From Bifiguratus adelaidae (lineage: Eukaryota > Mucoromycota > Endogonomycetes > Endogonales), in assembly GCA_002261195.1 (NCBI GenBank), contig MVBO01000050.1, positions 29,245 to 93,244 of the forward strand: a DNA stretch of 64,000 nucleotides, in the 5' to 3' direction. The position numbers and the translations under genes were made by a program. Under the pieces are notes generated by a model. That model was given only the letters and a program-made list of their open reading frames with translations. It was not told the origin of the DNA and made no database searches. This document shows, in pieces, positions 9,856-26,874 of this stretch (its first letter is position 1; each line of letters starts with the position of its first letter).

Positions 9856-12800
9856 ATGGGAGTGCCGGCACTATTTCGATGGTTGAGTCAAAAGTATCCA
9901 AAGATCACCACTCAGGTGAAGGAAGACATCGCGCATGAGGTCAATGGCATGCCTATTCCTATAGACATGTCTAAACCGAACCCAAATGGGGAAGAGTATG
10001 ACAACCTCTACTTGGACATGAATGGTATCATTCACCCATGTTGTCACCCAGAGGACAAGGTATGTGCAGGATCCTGATGGGAGGAGGCTGAGTAGGTGGT
10101 CAGGTCACTTGTCCTGACCCTTGCGTCGGCCGATCGAGGTTCAAATGTTCGAGATCAGTGACTAATGCTTTATGGTATAGCCTCCACCCGCCACAGAGGA
10201 TGAAATGATTGCAGACATCTTCAAGTACATGGATCGGATTATCACCATGATCAGACCTCGCAAGCTTATTTACATGGCTATAGGTAAGTGCCTGCCAATC
10301 GCTGCGATCGCCTGTAACACCGCGCTGATGATCGTCGCTTAGACGGAGTGGCGCCAAGAGCAAAAATGAACCAGCAAAGATCGCGTCGTTTCCGAGCAGC
10401 GCAACTGGCTAGAGAAGACCGGATAGCACAGGAGCGTGTACGCGAGGAATTGAGAGGTAGGAGGCTACACGTCACTCGGGATGCAAACTGACAATGGGAT
10501 TTTAGCTGCTGGACAGCAGGTTGAGGAACCGGAAGAAGGATCGCATTTCGACTCCAATTGTATTACACCTGGAACACCTTTCATGGCGAGACTGGCAGAC
10601 TGTCTAAAGTATTACGTGGCGAATCGAATGAACACTGAGCCAGGCTGGGAAAAGGTATGTAGAGGGAATCGAAGTAGGCATGGTTCTCCAATTGCGTATC
10701 GATTTAGGTCAAAGTCATCTTGTCGGATGCTACCGTGCCTGGTGAAGGTGAGCACAAGATTATGCACTTTATTCGCATGCAGCGAACGAGCCCGGACCAT
10801 GATCCAAATACGAAGCATGTCATTTACGGACTGGTATGTTGAAATGTTCATAACGTGTGCCCCCAAGAACTCATTACTTGCCATTAGGATGCCGATCTGA
10901 TTATGCTTGCGCTCGGCACTCACGAACCCCATTTCAAGGTCCTACGTGAGGATGTCTTCTTTGAGGAAGGCAAAAATCGAAAATGTCATGCTTGCGGAAA
11001 ACCCGGGCATATTGCCTCGGAATGCACGGCTACACAATCTGGAAAGCAAAATGCACCGCTGAACCTCGACCAAGACGATAAAAAGCCTCAACGAAAGCCC
11101 TACATCTTTCTGCACGTCCATATTCTACGAGAATATTTAGCCATAGAGCTCAAGAGCGACCAACAACCCTTCCCATTTGACCTCGAACAAGCTGTGGATG
11201 ATTGGGTCTTTATGTGCTTCTTTGTCGGTAACGATTTCCTGCCGCATTTACCATCCGTAGACATCAAAGAAGGCGCAATCGACGTGTTGATCAGCATCTG
11301 GAAAAAGCAGTTACCGACATTGGGCTGTTACATGACCAATAATGGCCAGGTCGACCTGCAAAAAGTGGAGTCGATCATGATAGAGCTTGGGAAAATGGAA
11401 GAGGAGGTTTTCAAGGAACGTCGAGAGCGCGAGCAACGCCAAAGAGAGCGCAGAAAACGAAATAAGCAGCAGCAACAACATAGAGATCAACAAGCACGCG
11501 GCCCACACATCCGATTCGATGAAAATGTGCCCACTGAGATACCGAAGGAAGTGCAAGGAGTGGATTTCGGCAACCTATCGGCGGCCCCAATAGATCAGCA
11601 AAACATGTCCAATCACGATATTGTTGCCAATCGCGCTGCTCTACGGAAAGCCAACCAAAGCGCAGCCGCGGCCCTCAAAGCAGAGCTCATTGGCGGATCG
11701 ACTGACGGCACACAAAAGGATGGCGCCAATGGCTCCACAGAGCCAGACGGCGACGTTGAGCCCACAGTGCCGAAAAAGCGAAAAGCCGACGAAGAGAAGG
11801 AGGAAGAAGAGGAGGTTACCGAAGAATTAGCTGGTGGCCAAGTCAATGGTGCAAGGGATGCAGCCATGGACGACAAAGCGGATGGCGAAGATGATGATGA
11901 CAATGATGATGTCTCTGAGGCAGAAGAGCTTCCCCTCAAAGTGGCTGCGTCCACAGTGAAAGAACGTGTTGCGGCTGAGAAGCGCGCAGCTGAGGATGCC
12001 GCTGCAGACAGGGAACCCGAAGACAATGTTCGGTAAGCGCGAAACTATACCTATATTGTAAAAGTGGATGCATCTAATCAGATCAATAGACTCTGGGAGG
12101 GTGGTTCGAAAGAGCGATACTATAGGAACAAGTTCAAGATTGAGCTCAGCGATCGCGAGGAGCGGCAAAAGTAATGCTCGATCATTTGTTTTCGTGCATA
12201 AACTGACTTTGGGATATAGGATTGTCAATCACTATGTCGAAGGGCTTTGCTGGGTCTTTGCCTACTATTATAGGGTAAGCATTCCATTGATTTTTCTTGT
12301 TGGATACTCATGCACCTTGAAGGGATGTCCTTCCTGGCATTGGTATTACCCTTACCACTACGCGCCCTTTGCATCCGAATTCGATAACATTGCCAAGTTT
12401 AAGCCCGTTTTCGAGCTCGGCAAGCCCTTCAAGCCCTTTGAACAGCTCATGGGCGTGTTGCCGGCTGCTAGCAAAGATCATGTACCAAAAACGTTTCACT
12501 GGTTGATGACCAGCGAGATGTCACCAATCATTGACTTTTATCCCGAAGACTTTGAAGTGGATATGGATGGCAAGAAGTTTGCCTGGCAAGGTAGGTATTA
12601 GTCGAACGATCACCACATGCTAAGACCCAAATCAGGCGTCGTCTTGCTTCCCTTCATTGACGAAAAGCGGCTTCTTGACGCTATGGCGGGATGTTTGGAT
12701 GGTCTCACAGAGGAAGAGCTTGCAAGGAACGTAGTCAATCAAGAGCTTTTGTATTGCACAGAGAGCAATCCACTCTATGAAGCCTTAAGTCGACTATACA

Positions 12801-13925
12801 CGAAGAGAAGCAGTGCCTCCGAAGTGAGTGCCCCTTTGACGGTAGATTTCTGGCATGGCATCCGTACTAACAATCCTTATAGAACGTACCACTAAAACCT
12901 CAGCAAAGTCAGCGCATGATTGGCCTAGTGTCGCGCGATTCCAATTGCATACCGCGCAGTACATTGACCTCACCACTTCCCAACTTCGATATGCCTGACA
13001 TCAACAACGACAAGTCGATTAGGTTAGTTTTCTCTTTTGCGTCCAAGTGCGGAACAGCCAATTGACATTTTCATTCTTCCTTCTACAGCGTGTATTATAA
13101 TCTCCCTCCGAAAGACAATGATTATATCTTCAAAACGCACCTACTCAAAGGTGTAAAACAATCTCCCCCAGTTCTGAACGAAAGCGACGTCGCCTACGTG
13201 AGAAGCGGTCGGGGAGTTCGTGGTGGCCGAGGCCGTGGTAATTTCGGTGGACATTCGGAATTCAATCACCATTATAACAACAAGTAAGTTTGCATTTGGG
13301 ACCCCCGAATACTGGCAACTAAAAGATAGCAGTCGCTGGCGTGGCGCGGAAGCGGAGCCTCTGCCGAAACAGCGAAGATTTGACGGCGGATACAATCCCC
13401 AGCGAGGTCAGGATGCTTATGCCGGTTATTCTGGTGGAAGGTACTCTGGCGGTTACTCCGGCGGTGGCGGTTATTCGGGTGGATACGCACCTTCTTATGG
13501 TGGTTATCAAGGCTCGAATTACGGAGCGTCCGGTTACCAATCCGGCGGCTATTCGGGCGGAAATCGACCGCGAGGAAGCGTACGGCCGCATTATGGAGCT
13601 CAGACTTATGGCGACGGTAGCCAATACCCTCCACAGGTAAGCAAGCAAAGGAGATGAGTTGTCAGACAGAGCACGATCTGATGCAATTCCTCGCTAGGCC
13701 CCTTATGGACGACCGCAACCTGCTGCTTACGCCGGTGGAAACAATCCGGCACCTGCTCCTTACCACAGCGGAGGATACACTGGTTCCGCGCAACCGTCTG
13801 GAGGATATGCTGGTGCTGCAGGACCTCCTGGCGGTCATGGTTCACATCGAGGTGGATATGCTGCAAGTAGAGGTGCTTCTAGAGGTGGATATAGACCGCA
13901 ACAGAATTGGCCCTATCCCCACTGA
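9856..13925 (+). CDS. RAT1: Nuclear 5'-3' exoribonuclease Rat1 / Xrn2
   Basis: At least eleven exons (the first are 9856..10059, 10181..10283, 10343..10456, and one from 10506). The XRN nuclease domain is complete and starts [15 protein letters not shown]. It shows [52 protein letters not shown] and [13 protein letters not shown], which supply the acidic metal-binding residues. A CCHC zinc knuckle ([14 protein letters not shown]) is typical of Rat1/Xrn2 rather than cytoplasmic Xrn1. A long acidic insert with a [14 protein letters not shown] patch precedes the second conserved region ([28 protein letters not shown]). The C-terminus is RGG- and GGY-rich. Rat1 degrades uncapped nuclear RNA, terminates Pol II transcription with the torpedo mechanism and trims rRNA and snoRNA. 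It ends 224 bp before PRP16. Confidence 0.95.
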
Positions 13926-14149
13926 ATGTATACAATAACTTTGATACATACTTTGATGGTATCGGTTGCGAGATTCATCCGACAGATTGGGATCGCATTG
14001 TCTATTCTCTTGATTTGAAGACGCACATTTGTTCTTGCCGTGTTCTTTGCTTCATATCAATGCTGGATCTTTTCAAACAATGAAAGCTTAATGAATTAAC
14101 TGAATTCAATTGTCAGTGCATTGCCACTGGCGAACTGTCTTGTCTCGTC

Positions 14150-19175
<5,026 letters not shown>

Positions 19176-19232
19176 AATACATATCTAGACCTCCACTGAG
19201 GGTTGTATTCTATGTACATGTGGATGCGATGG

Positions 19233-21297
19233 TTAACTTGTAGTCGATAATAGATCTTGCTCAGCTGCACGAGTTTTAGCCTTTTGTCTTCGCGCTTTTG
19301 ACAGCTTCTTTCTCTTTTTCGTTGCAGTGGCATCGTTGGCTGTACTTTCAGTCTCCCCAGCATGTCCCAAGTCTATCGTCCGCTTGTGCGAATGAGAAGC
19401 TCCCGATCGCGAAAAGAGATCAATCGCCCCAAATTTTGCGGCTGCCGGTCCTCTAACCAGGCACGATACGAAAAACCCATTCATGTGATCTTCGGGTAAA
19501 GCTCGAATGAGCGCATCTGCGCATTCGTGGGCTTTGCTTGCATCCAGTTCCGCGGAGAGTTCACTCTTGCCGCGAATGTTGCTAAATGTCTCTTCAAATC
19601 CAAGTGATCCGAATTCCTCGTCTATGCCGCGACGTGGCCAGGTAGGTAACACGACGGACCGAGGGGCAAGCATCCATGATCCCATCTCGCCCATCTGAGC
19701 CTCGGCCGAACAGAGAACTTCCCGCACAACATGTTCATTTTCTTGTGCGTGAATTGAGCATGTTGAGTACACGATAGTATTAGCCTTGGGAACTGAAATG
19801 CATCATGGATGTGAGATGGCCAGTAAACTCCAGATCCACAACTTGTACTCACATTGAAACGCGTGTTTGATAACCGAAGATTGAAATTCGGCGAGCGCGC
19901 GCAAGCGGGAAGTCTTAGCATTGGGCACTGTTTTTGTCTTCTCCAAGCCATTTGTCTCGTCCATTTCCGTGTCGCTCCCTTTTGACTCGGTCTCTACTTC
20001 CTCCTCCTCATCCAAATCCCATCTATCCACAATGCCACTTCCAGAACAGCTTGGATCGAGGATCAGTATTTCCACATCTTTGTAACGTTCGTCCAGCGGA
20101 TCAACCTTGAGGAAAGATCCATTTGTAGCGACAATGTCTAGCGAGAGATTCAGTTTTCCAATGGCATATAATGCGATTTATCCCTTACTCGTGCATCCCG
20201 CTTTGTGACAGAGTCTTTCCAAGGTCGCCAATCTTTTAGCATCCAAATCAAAAGCATGAACTTTGGCTTTACCGAGCCTCTTGGATGACCCAATGCGTAA
20301 TATTTGCTCGTGCTCTGTAAAGAGAGCGGAAAGATGAGAGGTTTTGTTGCCGGGTGCCGCACAGGCATCGATTGCATCTGGTGCGTAGCTAGGGCTTATC
20401 TCATCGGCGTTGGGCTCCAATTCAGCTCTCTTCATGGCGCACCAGACATCCCAGGCGACTCTTGCCGGAAAACATGACGCCTTGTCTTGCAAAATGATCC
20501 TGCCGTCAAGGTAAGCCTTGTGTTTATGAAAGTCTGTCCCAGGTGAGAAGACAAGAAGGTCATGTGAAAGGTGAGTATCCCGCCAAAAGGGTATGGATCG
20601 ACCAGCTGGTGGTTTGGCAAGATCCTGTGGAGGTGAGGGAAGGAGATCGAAGGAATCATTTGTTAGCTCGGTGATGAGTGCTTCTGAAGACGTCTTGATG
20701 GTGTTGACTCGAGCATATCGCGGCATACGCGAGGCTATAGCAAAAGATCAATGACTTGGGTGGTTGGGAATATCAAGTACGCTTACCAGCAGATCCACCT
20801 TCTTCCAAATCTTGATCGTTGGTGATACCGCGACTGACTTTGTATTTTACAAGTTCGGCTTTCAGTCGAGTTCCATGTCGCATGACGGCGTCTTTGACAG
20901 GTCCAGAGGAGGCTTGAATACCGCCTTTTGAGAATAAGATGTCATTAACGAGAAGTAACAAGAGATGGTAGGATGTGTCTTGTGTCTGTATCGTTGGGTT
21001 TGATCCGTCCTGAGCAGCGCTCTTCTTCTTGGCGGCTTTTACCTTGTTACCCTGCAGAACTTTACGTTCTGTTTCGTGAACGCCAGCGGTCTCTATAACA
21101 TGCCGCAACACGGCGCGTCTTGCCAGCGTGTGGTGGACCAAAGCATATATCCTCGACTTGCTCCCAGATTCAATGTCTGGATTCCCAAGCACTAATTGTT
21201 TGAGCGAATGAGACTTTGGTCGTGACTTGCTGTCACCGTCTTTGGACAAGGGAAGCAGACTCGATAGTATTTCGGCCGCCTTGTAGTAAGTGTTCAT
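19233..21297 (-). CDS. RCM1: 25S rRNA m5C methyltransferase Rcm1 (NSUN5 type)
   Basis: At least four exons. The N-terminal domain (MNTYYKAAEILSSLLPL) and the segment MPRYARVNTIKTS match the Nop2/Sun family. The methyltransferase domain shows DAIDACAAPGNKTSHLSAL (AdoMet binding), HAFDLDAKRLATLERL, LILDPSCSGSG and YSTCSIHAQENEHVV. The two Cys loops give the catalytic and releasing cysteines; the CSGSG form is that of Rcm1/NSUN5 rather than Nop2. The C-terminus is Lys/Arg-rich (KKRKKLSKARRQKAK), probably a nucleolar signal. Rcm1 methylates one cytosine of the large-subunit rRNA. An acidic insert follows the first Cys motif (DLDEEEEVETE). It converges on PRP16 and is divergent from the WD40 gene. 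Confidence 0.9.
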
Positions 21298-21762
21298 TCA
21301 GATCAAAAACAAATCATAGCTTCATTGTCTGGGAAAAGCTTCAAGTAGAGGGGGACTCCTTGGGTTATTCTATGGCTACATATTGCACGCTTGCTTAGGA
21401 GAAGTGAAGAGAACCTCTATAGCGGGCCAATGTGTGCACCAAAGTGGGCACTGATCACTAGAAACACGCAGCTAATGTCCAACGTTCACTTGGTTTTGAA
21501 AGAACAAATGCATACGTTCATTGAGAGTGCAAGGACTATGACAGCGTTAATAGCACAGCGCAAGCTCTAAGTCCATCATGTTCGCCCATCCATGCTTCTA
21601 ATGCGTGTCCTTCCTGCGATGCCAAGTCAATGTTAAGCTTTACCAGAGCCCTCACGTGATCACTTGTGACGGCTGTAAAGCGAAGCGCGAAGTAGTGGCA
21701 AGTCGACAAAACTTCTCACTTATGGTGCAAGCGCAAGGAGTCGAAGGTCTATAGTGCTCAGT
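21298..21762. other. Divergent promoter region, no gene
   Basis: The gap between the RCM1 and WD40-protein start codons is 465 bases. I see no open frame of substance, RNA gene or repeat. It is the likely two-way control region of the flanking genes. Confidence 0.5.
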
Positions 21763-23474
21763 ATGGACGTCCAAGGCACCTTAACTACTTGGGACGCTAT
21801 ATTTGATAGTCCACTTTATGAATATGGCTATCAACCTTCTATCTATCCAACAGACGACGAAGAGCCTAGAGACACGTACAGCGAGTACGAGGCGGCGACA
21901 GAGATCTTTGAGGAAGATGTGGAGAGAGGAGACGACCTGCAGGGCATATTCTGGGAATCCTTACCGTTTTCCAGGGAGCGGTATCAAGAGACTTCCATTC
22001 AGAAGCATTGTAAACGCTTTGATTTGGAATTGGCGAAACGGAGGCTAAGGTTTCATACGGTAAGCATTGTAGATGCTTGTAGAAAGAAGATTAGTGACAT
22101 GATATACCTCAAGGACATCACTCCGCTTTCAGAAATAGGCCACTATTACAAATTCAAGTACAACAACCTCAAAGTCAAATGCTCCTATGTACATTTCCAA
22201 TTGCGCAATCTGCTTGCAGCCACGAGCAAAAACAGCGTCTATTATACCTGTGGGTGTCCATGAAGGTTGGAAGTGGCTAGCTGACGCAATGGTCCATGCA
22301 TAGATGCCAATCAAGTTCGGATGTGGTCTCCCCAATCTCGCACCTCTAACATAGTTATGGACCTTGATAACCTGCATTTCCCTTTACACATCACGACCAT
22401 GGCTTGCGGCTTGGGTGTGTGCATGACAGGGTCTTTTGATGGAACCTATGCTTGCCATAGACTTGATGCACCGTCCGATGTAGCTGTTCAAACCGGTGTG
22501 ATTACCCTCAATCTTGCCTCTGCCATCACCAACCACATTGACATTAACACAAACCGCCATGGAGGTAAGGTGATGCAATTGCCCGCAAAGCGACAGGTAA
22601 TTTATGAGCCATCTCACCAGCTGGGCAAGCTGTCGTTTCGAGCAATGATGATTGCGTACGCATATTTGATTTGAATACCATGGAAGTCAACGCAAAATAT
22701 GCTGAACCATGGGCAGTCAATGTAGGTGTATTAAAAGTCAATTTTGGAGTCAATCTCATCATCTCTCAGTGTACAAAATTGAGTCCCGACAAAAGACTGC
22801 TATGCGCTGTAGGCGACGCCAAAGAGACCTTGATACAAAATGCAGAAACCGGAGAAAGTGGGTTGCAGTGCTCAACAAGTGAATGAACACCAATGCTTAT
22901 GTCCTGTCTGCAGCCATCTACACCCTTCAAGGGCATGATGACTATTCTTTTGCATGCGATTGGAGTCCAGACGGAAAATTCCTCTGCACTGGCAATCAAG
23001 ATCTGACGACAAGGTGAGTATTTGATCCAGATGTATGCATTGGTTGATGCAAAATCAATCTAGATTGTATGATGTGCGGCATTTGAAACAGCCATTGCAT
23101 GTGTTTGCCACCAAGCTTGGTGCTGTACGGTCCCTCCATTTTTCTCCCAATGGCGAGTATCTCGCCATAGCAGGTAAGCGCCAGATGGAGCATGGTAGTC
23201 TAAGAGGTCTAAGCAAATGAGCAGAACCTGCCAATTATGTTCACCTGGTGGAAACACGCTATTTTACCCAGTCGCAAACCATTGACTTTTTCGGAGAATT
23301 GGCGGGCGTCAGCTTTTCACCTGAAGGCGATGGCCTCTTTCTTGCCAATGCCGACGATGCCTTTGGGTAAGTTCTAGTCTCAAAAGCTGATGCAGTGACT
23401 GATGGTTTGGCAGTTCGATCATTGAGTATCAACGAGTGGCCAACGAGAACGACCTTGAAAACCTGCTTTTGTAA
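21763..23474 (+). CDS. WD40-repeat protein (fission yeast SPBC2A9.03-like family)
   Basis: At least eight exons. An acidic Tyr/Asp/Glu-rich N-terminus precedes FKYNNLKVKCSYVHFQLRNLLAATS and then WD-type blades: ANQVRMWSP, MTGSFDGTYACH, VVSSNDDCVRIFDLNTM, CTKLSPDKRLLCAVGD, GHDDYSFACDWSPDGKFLCTGNQD, GAVRSLHFSPNGEYLAIA and GVSFSPEGDGLFLANADD, ending EYQRVANENDLENLLL. The order resembles a family of uncharacterised fungal and plant WD proteins typified by S. pombe SPBC2A9.03; no biochemical role is established. Two introns start with GTGGGT. The first intron (after RFHT) is 54 bases long, although an in-frame TAG inside the unspliced form cannot be excluded. The start at 21763 is the first ATG of the frame. 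Confidence 0.8.
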
Positions 23475-23668
23475 CATTTTTTGAAGTCTATGTATATAGT
23501 GTAGTTGTTGCCGATTGTTTGAATATAGCGATGACTCAGAGTCGACGTTGTGAGCGTTAGTCCATTCGGAAGAGATACAGTACATCAGGGTATAACAAAG
23601 TCTATCTAGTGTACAACTGCGGGTATGTGATACGGATAGGGGGATTGATTAGCGTGAACCGATCGTTT

Positions 23669-24917
23669 TTACGCAAGGTGAGCAACAATACGAAGCGGTT
23701 GGGTAGAAGGTAGAGGCGATGAATCAGAAGAAGAGTAAAAAGGCTCAGAGAGGGGATCGACATCCTCAATTTCATCATCAAAATCTATTGTTTGACGTGA
23801 GCGGCGGTTCTCGCAAGGATCAATGACCTTACCGAAATCAGGATCCAAGTCACCTTGACCCGGACTGATCACTCGCGCGCTAATCTTGGACTCGTACCGA
23901 AGCGCTTCTTTGCCCTGATGCAATAGACTTTCCAGTAGATTGGAGACTCGCTTGAAGGCTGGGTCACGTTCAATGTCATCGGCCGTCAAACTATCTTCAT
24001 CCTGAAATTCGGTTAGATTGGGACTTCCAAACCCTTTGACTTACCTCATCCTCTATATTCATGTCGGTGACTGTCGAAGAGGACGGCAAAATTTCACCTC
24101 TGCAAATGGATCATTGAGCATCAATATAAACGTATTGTATCCAGCTACTTACCTGCTTAGTCTTCGACGTAGGTCAACGAGCTCGGATGTTTGTTTTCGT
24201 ACGGTCTCTTCCAAGGTCCGATTGACGGCCATGAGTGAGTTGTTGGAAATTTCCAAGTCCGCAATCTGCGACGCAATGCATGTCAATCTCTCGATCGCTG
24301 TTGGGGGACCATGTTGACAATCGCCCTGTACCCACCTTGCGAACATGCCGAGCTTCTCCACGCTCATCCATATCATTTTGACTATTCACACTATCTTCTC
24401 GGTGTCGTGGGGAATAGCCATTTCGTACTTGAGGCGGTGATCCTGTGCTATCACTGTGCACCGAAAGGCTATCCTCGTCCAATATGGAGGGGTAGAGATC
24501 ACCCTCATCGTCTTCATAGGTTCCCCGAGAGCTCACGGAACCGGTACGTACTCTGCCTGCGGCACGGGAACTGAAATAATGTGAATTTGATGACAATGTC
24601 GACGAGATATTGGAGGGACTGATGATGGTCGGAGCAACACGTAGATTGGTTGTACTCTTTGGAAGTGAGGCTGCCGTGGATGTAGAAGGCGCCTTGACTC
24701 GCTGGACGGAAGGTCCTCGCTCAGAGAGTTGCGCTGAAGGAGCCAACCGTGGTTTCCATACTTGCGAAGTAGTTACAGAGGACGGTGAAGAGGAGACCGA
24801 AAAAGATACTGCACTCGTTGGTCTTGACGAATATCTCTGCGGCACTTTGGCTGGTGTAGAAGCACCTGAAGTGCCCCGGAAGATATTGACCGCCTTGGGT
24901 GCGCTGTCTTTACCCAT
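23669..24917 (-). CDS. Unrecognised Ser-rich coiled-coil protein
   Basis: At least four exons. The first 180 residues are low-complexity, rich in Ser, Thr, Pro and Arg, and contain many potential phosphorylation sites. A short heptad-rich segment follows (DLEISNNSLMAVNRTLE, ETVRKQTSELVDLRRRLSR), then an acidic C-terminal third (ERDPAFKRVSNLLESLLHQGKEALRYE ... DPLSEPFYSSSDSSPLP). The segment around NSLMAVNRTLEETVRKQ resembles that of hypothetical proteins in many fungi, but I know of no function. A coiled coil beside phosphorylatable disorder would suit a cytoskeletal or spindle-pole scaffold; this is a guess. The start lies 91 bp from the divergent EAF3 start, and the gene converges on the WD40 gene. 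Confidence 0.65.
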
Positions 24918-25008
24918 GCCTCATTGCGCAAAGGCGCGAAACACAAAAACTTCCGAAAAAGGTCTTCTGAAGCGTCGACGTCACCTTGTCCTTTTGCACG
25001 CGTCGGGC

Positions 25009-26126
25009 ATGTTGGCCTTCAAGGAAGACGAGAAGATCTTGTGCTTTCATGGACCTCTTATATATGAAGCAAAGGTACTGAAGGCAGAGAATTGGGAAGA
25101 GAAGGACTCCGAGACGGGAGAGACTGGCCCGCATTACTATGTACATTATAAGGGATGGAAGCAAAGGTACGTCGCGCCTCTCGTGTGATGGATCTGACGC
25201 GACATAGCTGGGATGAATGGGTACCTGAATCACGAGCGCTCAAGTTCAATGAGGCCAATTTGTCAAGGCAACAGCAACTGAGAGAGCTACACTTGCAAAA
25301 GAAAAAACCGACAAAGACGACAGGTTCGCCGGCCGATCGACATGAGTCCGAGCGTGGATCCCGCAAACGGGCTCGAGATCATTCCATTGACAAGGAAGAA
25401 GATTACATGAAGCGACCAGAGATTAAAATACCAGTACCCGACGCGCTCAAGGCCCAACTGGTGGACGATTGGGAGAACGTGACAAAGAATCAACAGGTGT
25501 TGTGCATGCATGCTGTTTCTTCGCACTTGCTGACTCCTTAGGACAGCTCGTACCATTACCTAGATCTCCTACCGTAGTTCAATTGCTGGATCAATACAAG
25601 ACGAGTAAAACGGACAAGAAGGGGGATGGGTATGTGTAGAATGTCCTGAAGATGAAGTTTCACTTACAGTTCGTCTAGACGGACAGAAGAAATCTTGACA
25701 GAGGTCGTCAAGGGCATCAAGCTCTATTTTGACAAGGCGCTCGGCAACATGCTCCTGTATCGATTTGAACGAAACCAATATGTGGAGATTCGCAAGAAGT
25801 ACGCCGGAAAGGAGATGAGCGAGATTTATGGCGCAGAACATTTACTCCGCTTGTTTGGTAAGGAAAAAGGGCTTTATACCTTTCAGTGCTGACAGTTTCC
25901 AAGTTCAAATGCCATCACTGATTGCCCAAACAAACATGGAGCAAGATACCATTGCCTTGCTCCGGGACCATCTCAGCGAATTTATGAAGTAAGTCTACTA
26001 CTATCATTGGCGGAAAGCTGGCACTGACCACCTCTTAGATTTCTCTTGAAGCATCAAAAACAGTTCTTTCTTTCAGAATACGAAAACGCTACGCCGGGTT
26101 ATGTGTCCCAGACCAAGTCAAATTGA
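25009..26126 (+). CDS. EAF3: Chromatin reader Eaf3 / MRG15
   Basis: Five or six exons (25009..25166, 25208..25496, from 25547, and so on). The chromo-barrel domain opens the protein (EDEKILCFHGPLIYEAKVL ... YYVHYKGWKQSWDEWVPESR), with the aromatic cage positions that bind methylated H3K36. A basic linker (RKRARDHS) leads to the MRG domain (EEILTEVVKGIKLYFDKALG, LLYRFERNQY, YGAEHLLRLFVQMPSLI, LSEFMKFLLKHQ). Eaf3 belongs to the NuA4 acetyltransferase and the Rpd3S deacetylase complexes. One acceptor near 25905 must be taken as CCAAG rather than the preceding CAG to keep the frame. The start is unambiguous because MLAFKEDEKIL aligns with the family N-terminus. Confidence 0.92.
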
Positions 26127-26242
26127 AACATGTCATATGCTTTGTGCACAACCACCTTGTATGTACATAAGAAACGGTAGATAAAACACAGAAAAGTAAG
26201 AAAAAAAGAAGGAATCGCTCGTGCAACGCCCGCACCACTCTG

Positions 26243-26831
26243 TCATTCCCACGACTTCTCGACCACTTCTCGGACACGCCTCACATACTCTTTTCTGTTT
26301 TCGCGGTACAAGTTAGCCGCCTCGGCATTGGCGGGGGAATTAGGGTTCGGGTCATGCAACAAACTCTGGATACTCGTGAGGATGGCGGCGACGTCGTAGG
26401 TGGGTGACCATCGGTTCTGTAGGATGTCTAGGCAGAGATCACCACTGGCGTAAACGTTGGGGTGAAACATTTTGGAGATGAATTTGACTGGAACATGTCA
26501 GTGGCCATGGTCGGTCATGCAAGTGGTTTACCTTGTGGTGGTTTGTTTGGCTAGGTGGCATATTAGTAAGTGTAGATGATAAATGGTGAAGAAGACTTAC
26601 GTAGGTCTCATCAAAGTGCAGTACAAGCTTAAATGTGCCATCCTCAAACGGAGTATCCGCTAGTATGCATGAGCGCTAGGTCATACATGCAAAGCACTTA
26701 CCTGGTCCAAAGATAACGGCATTCCACAGCATGATGTTGTCTGGGTTCGGTGCACCGGATATACCCCCAGGAGGATCATTTTGCAAGCGCTTAAAGTCTC
26801 GCATCAACCTTCTTCTCGTGGGCGTCGACAT
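26243..26831 (-). CDS. RAD6: E2 ubiquitin-conjugating enzyme Rad6
   Basis: Four exons, about 150 residues, the usual length. It begins [21 protein letters not shown]. The UBC fold is complete with HFDETYPNKPPQVKF, the [15 protein letters not shown] active-site segment with the catalytic Cys, and [17 protein letters not shown]. There is no acidic tail of the budding-yeast type: the protein ends EVVEKSWE. Rad6 with Bre1 ubiquitinates H2B and with Rad18 ubiquitinates PCNA. The upstream HMG gene on the same strand stops only 43 bp before this ATG, and a TTTTTCAG acceptor-like run lies just before the start, so a 5'UTR intron is possible. It converges on EAF3. Confidence 0.93.
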
Positions 26832-26874
26832 GGCACTGAAAAAGAAGCAGAAAATCAAACGTCACCGTTTAATG

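Noticed and set aside
11613-12026. 137-codon minus-strand Ser/Ala-rich frame
   Set aside because: It mirrors the acidic low-complexity insert of RAT1, whose Glu/Asp codons read as Ser/Leu on the other strand.
24610-25188. 192-codon plus-strand frame overlapping the coiled-coil gene and EAF3
   Set aside because: Its 3' part simply is EAF3 exon 1 read upstream from a non-ATG start. The 5' part is antisense to the Ser-rich protein and shows no independent homology.
26104-26244. Possible extra exon between EAF3 and RAD6
   Set aside because: The EAF3 stop (26126) and RAD6 stop (26243) are clear, and the intervening bases are A-rich 3' flank.
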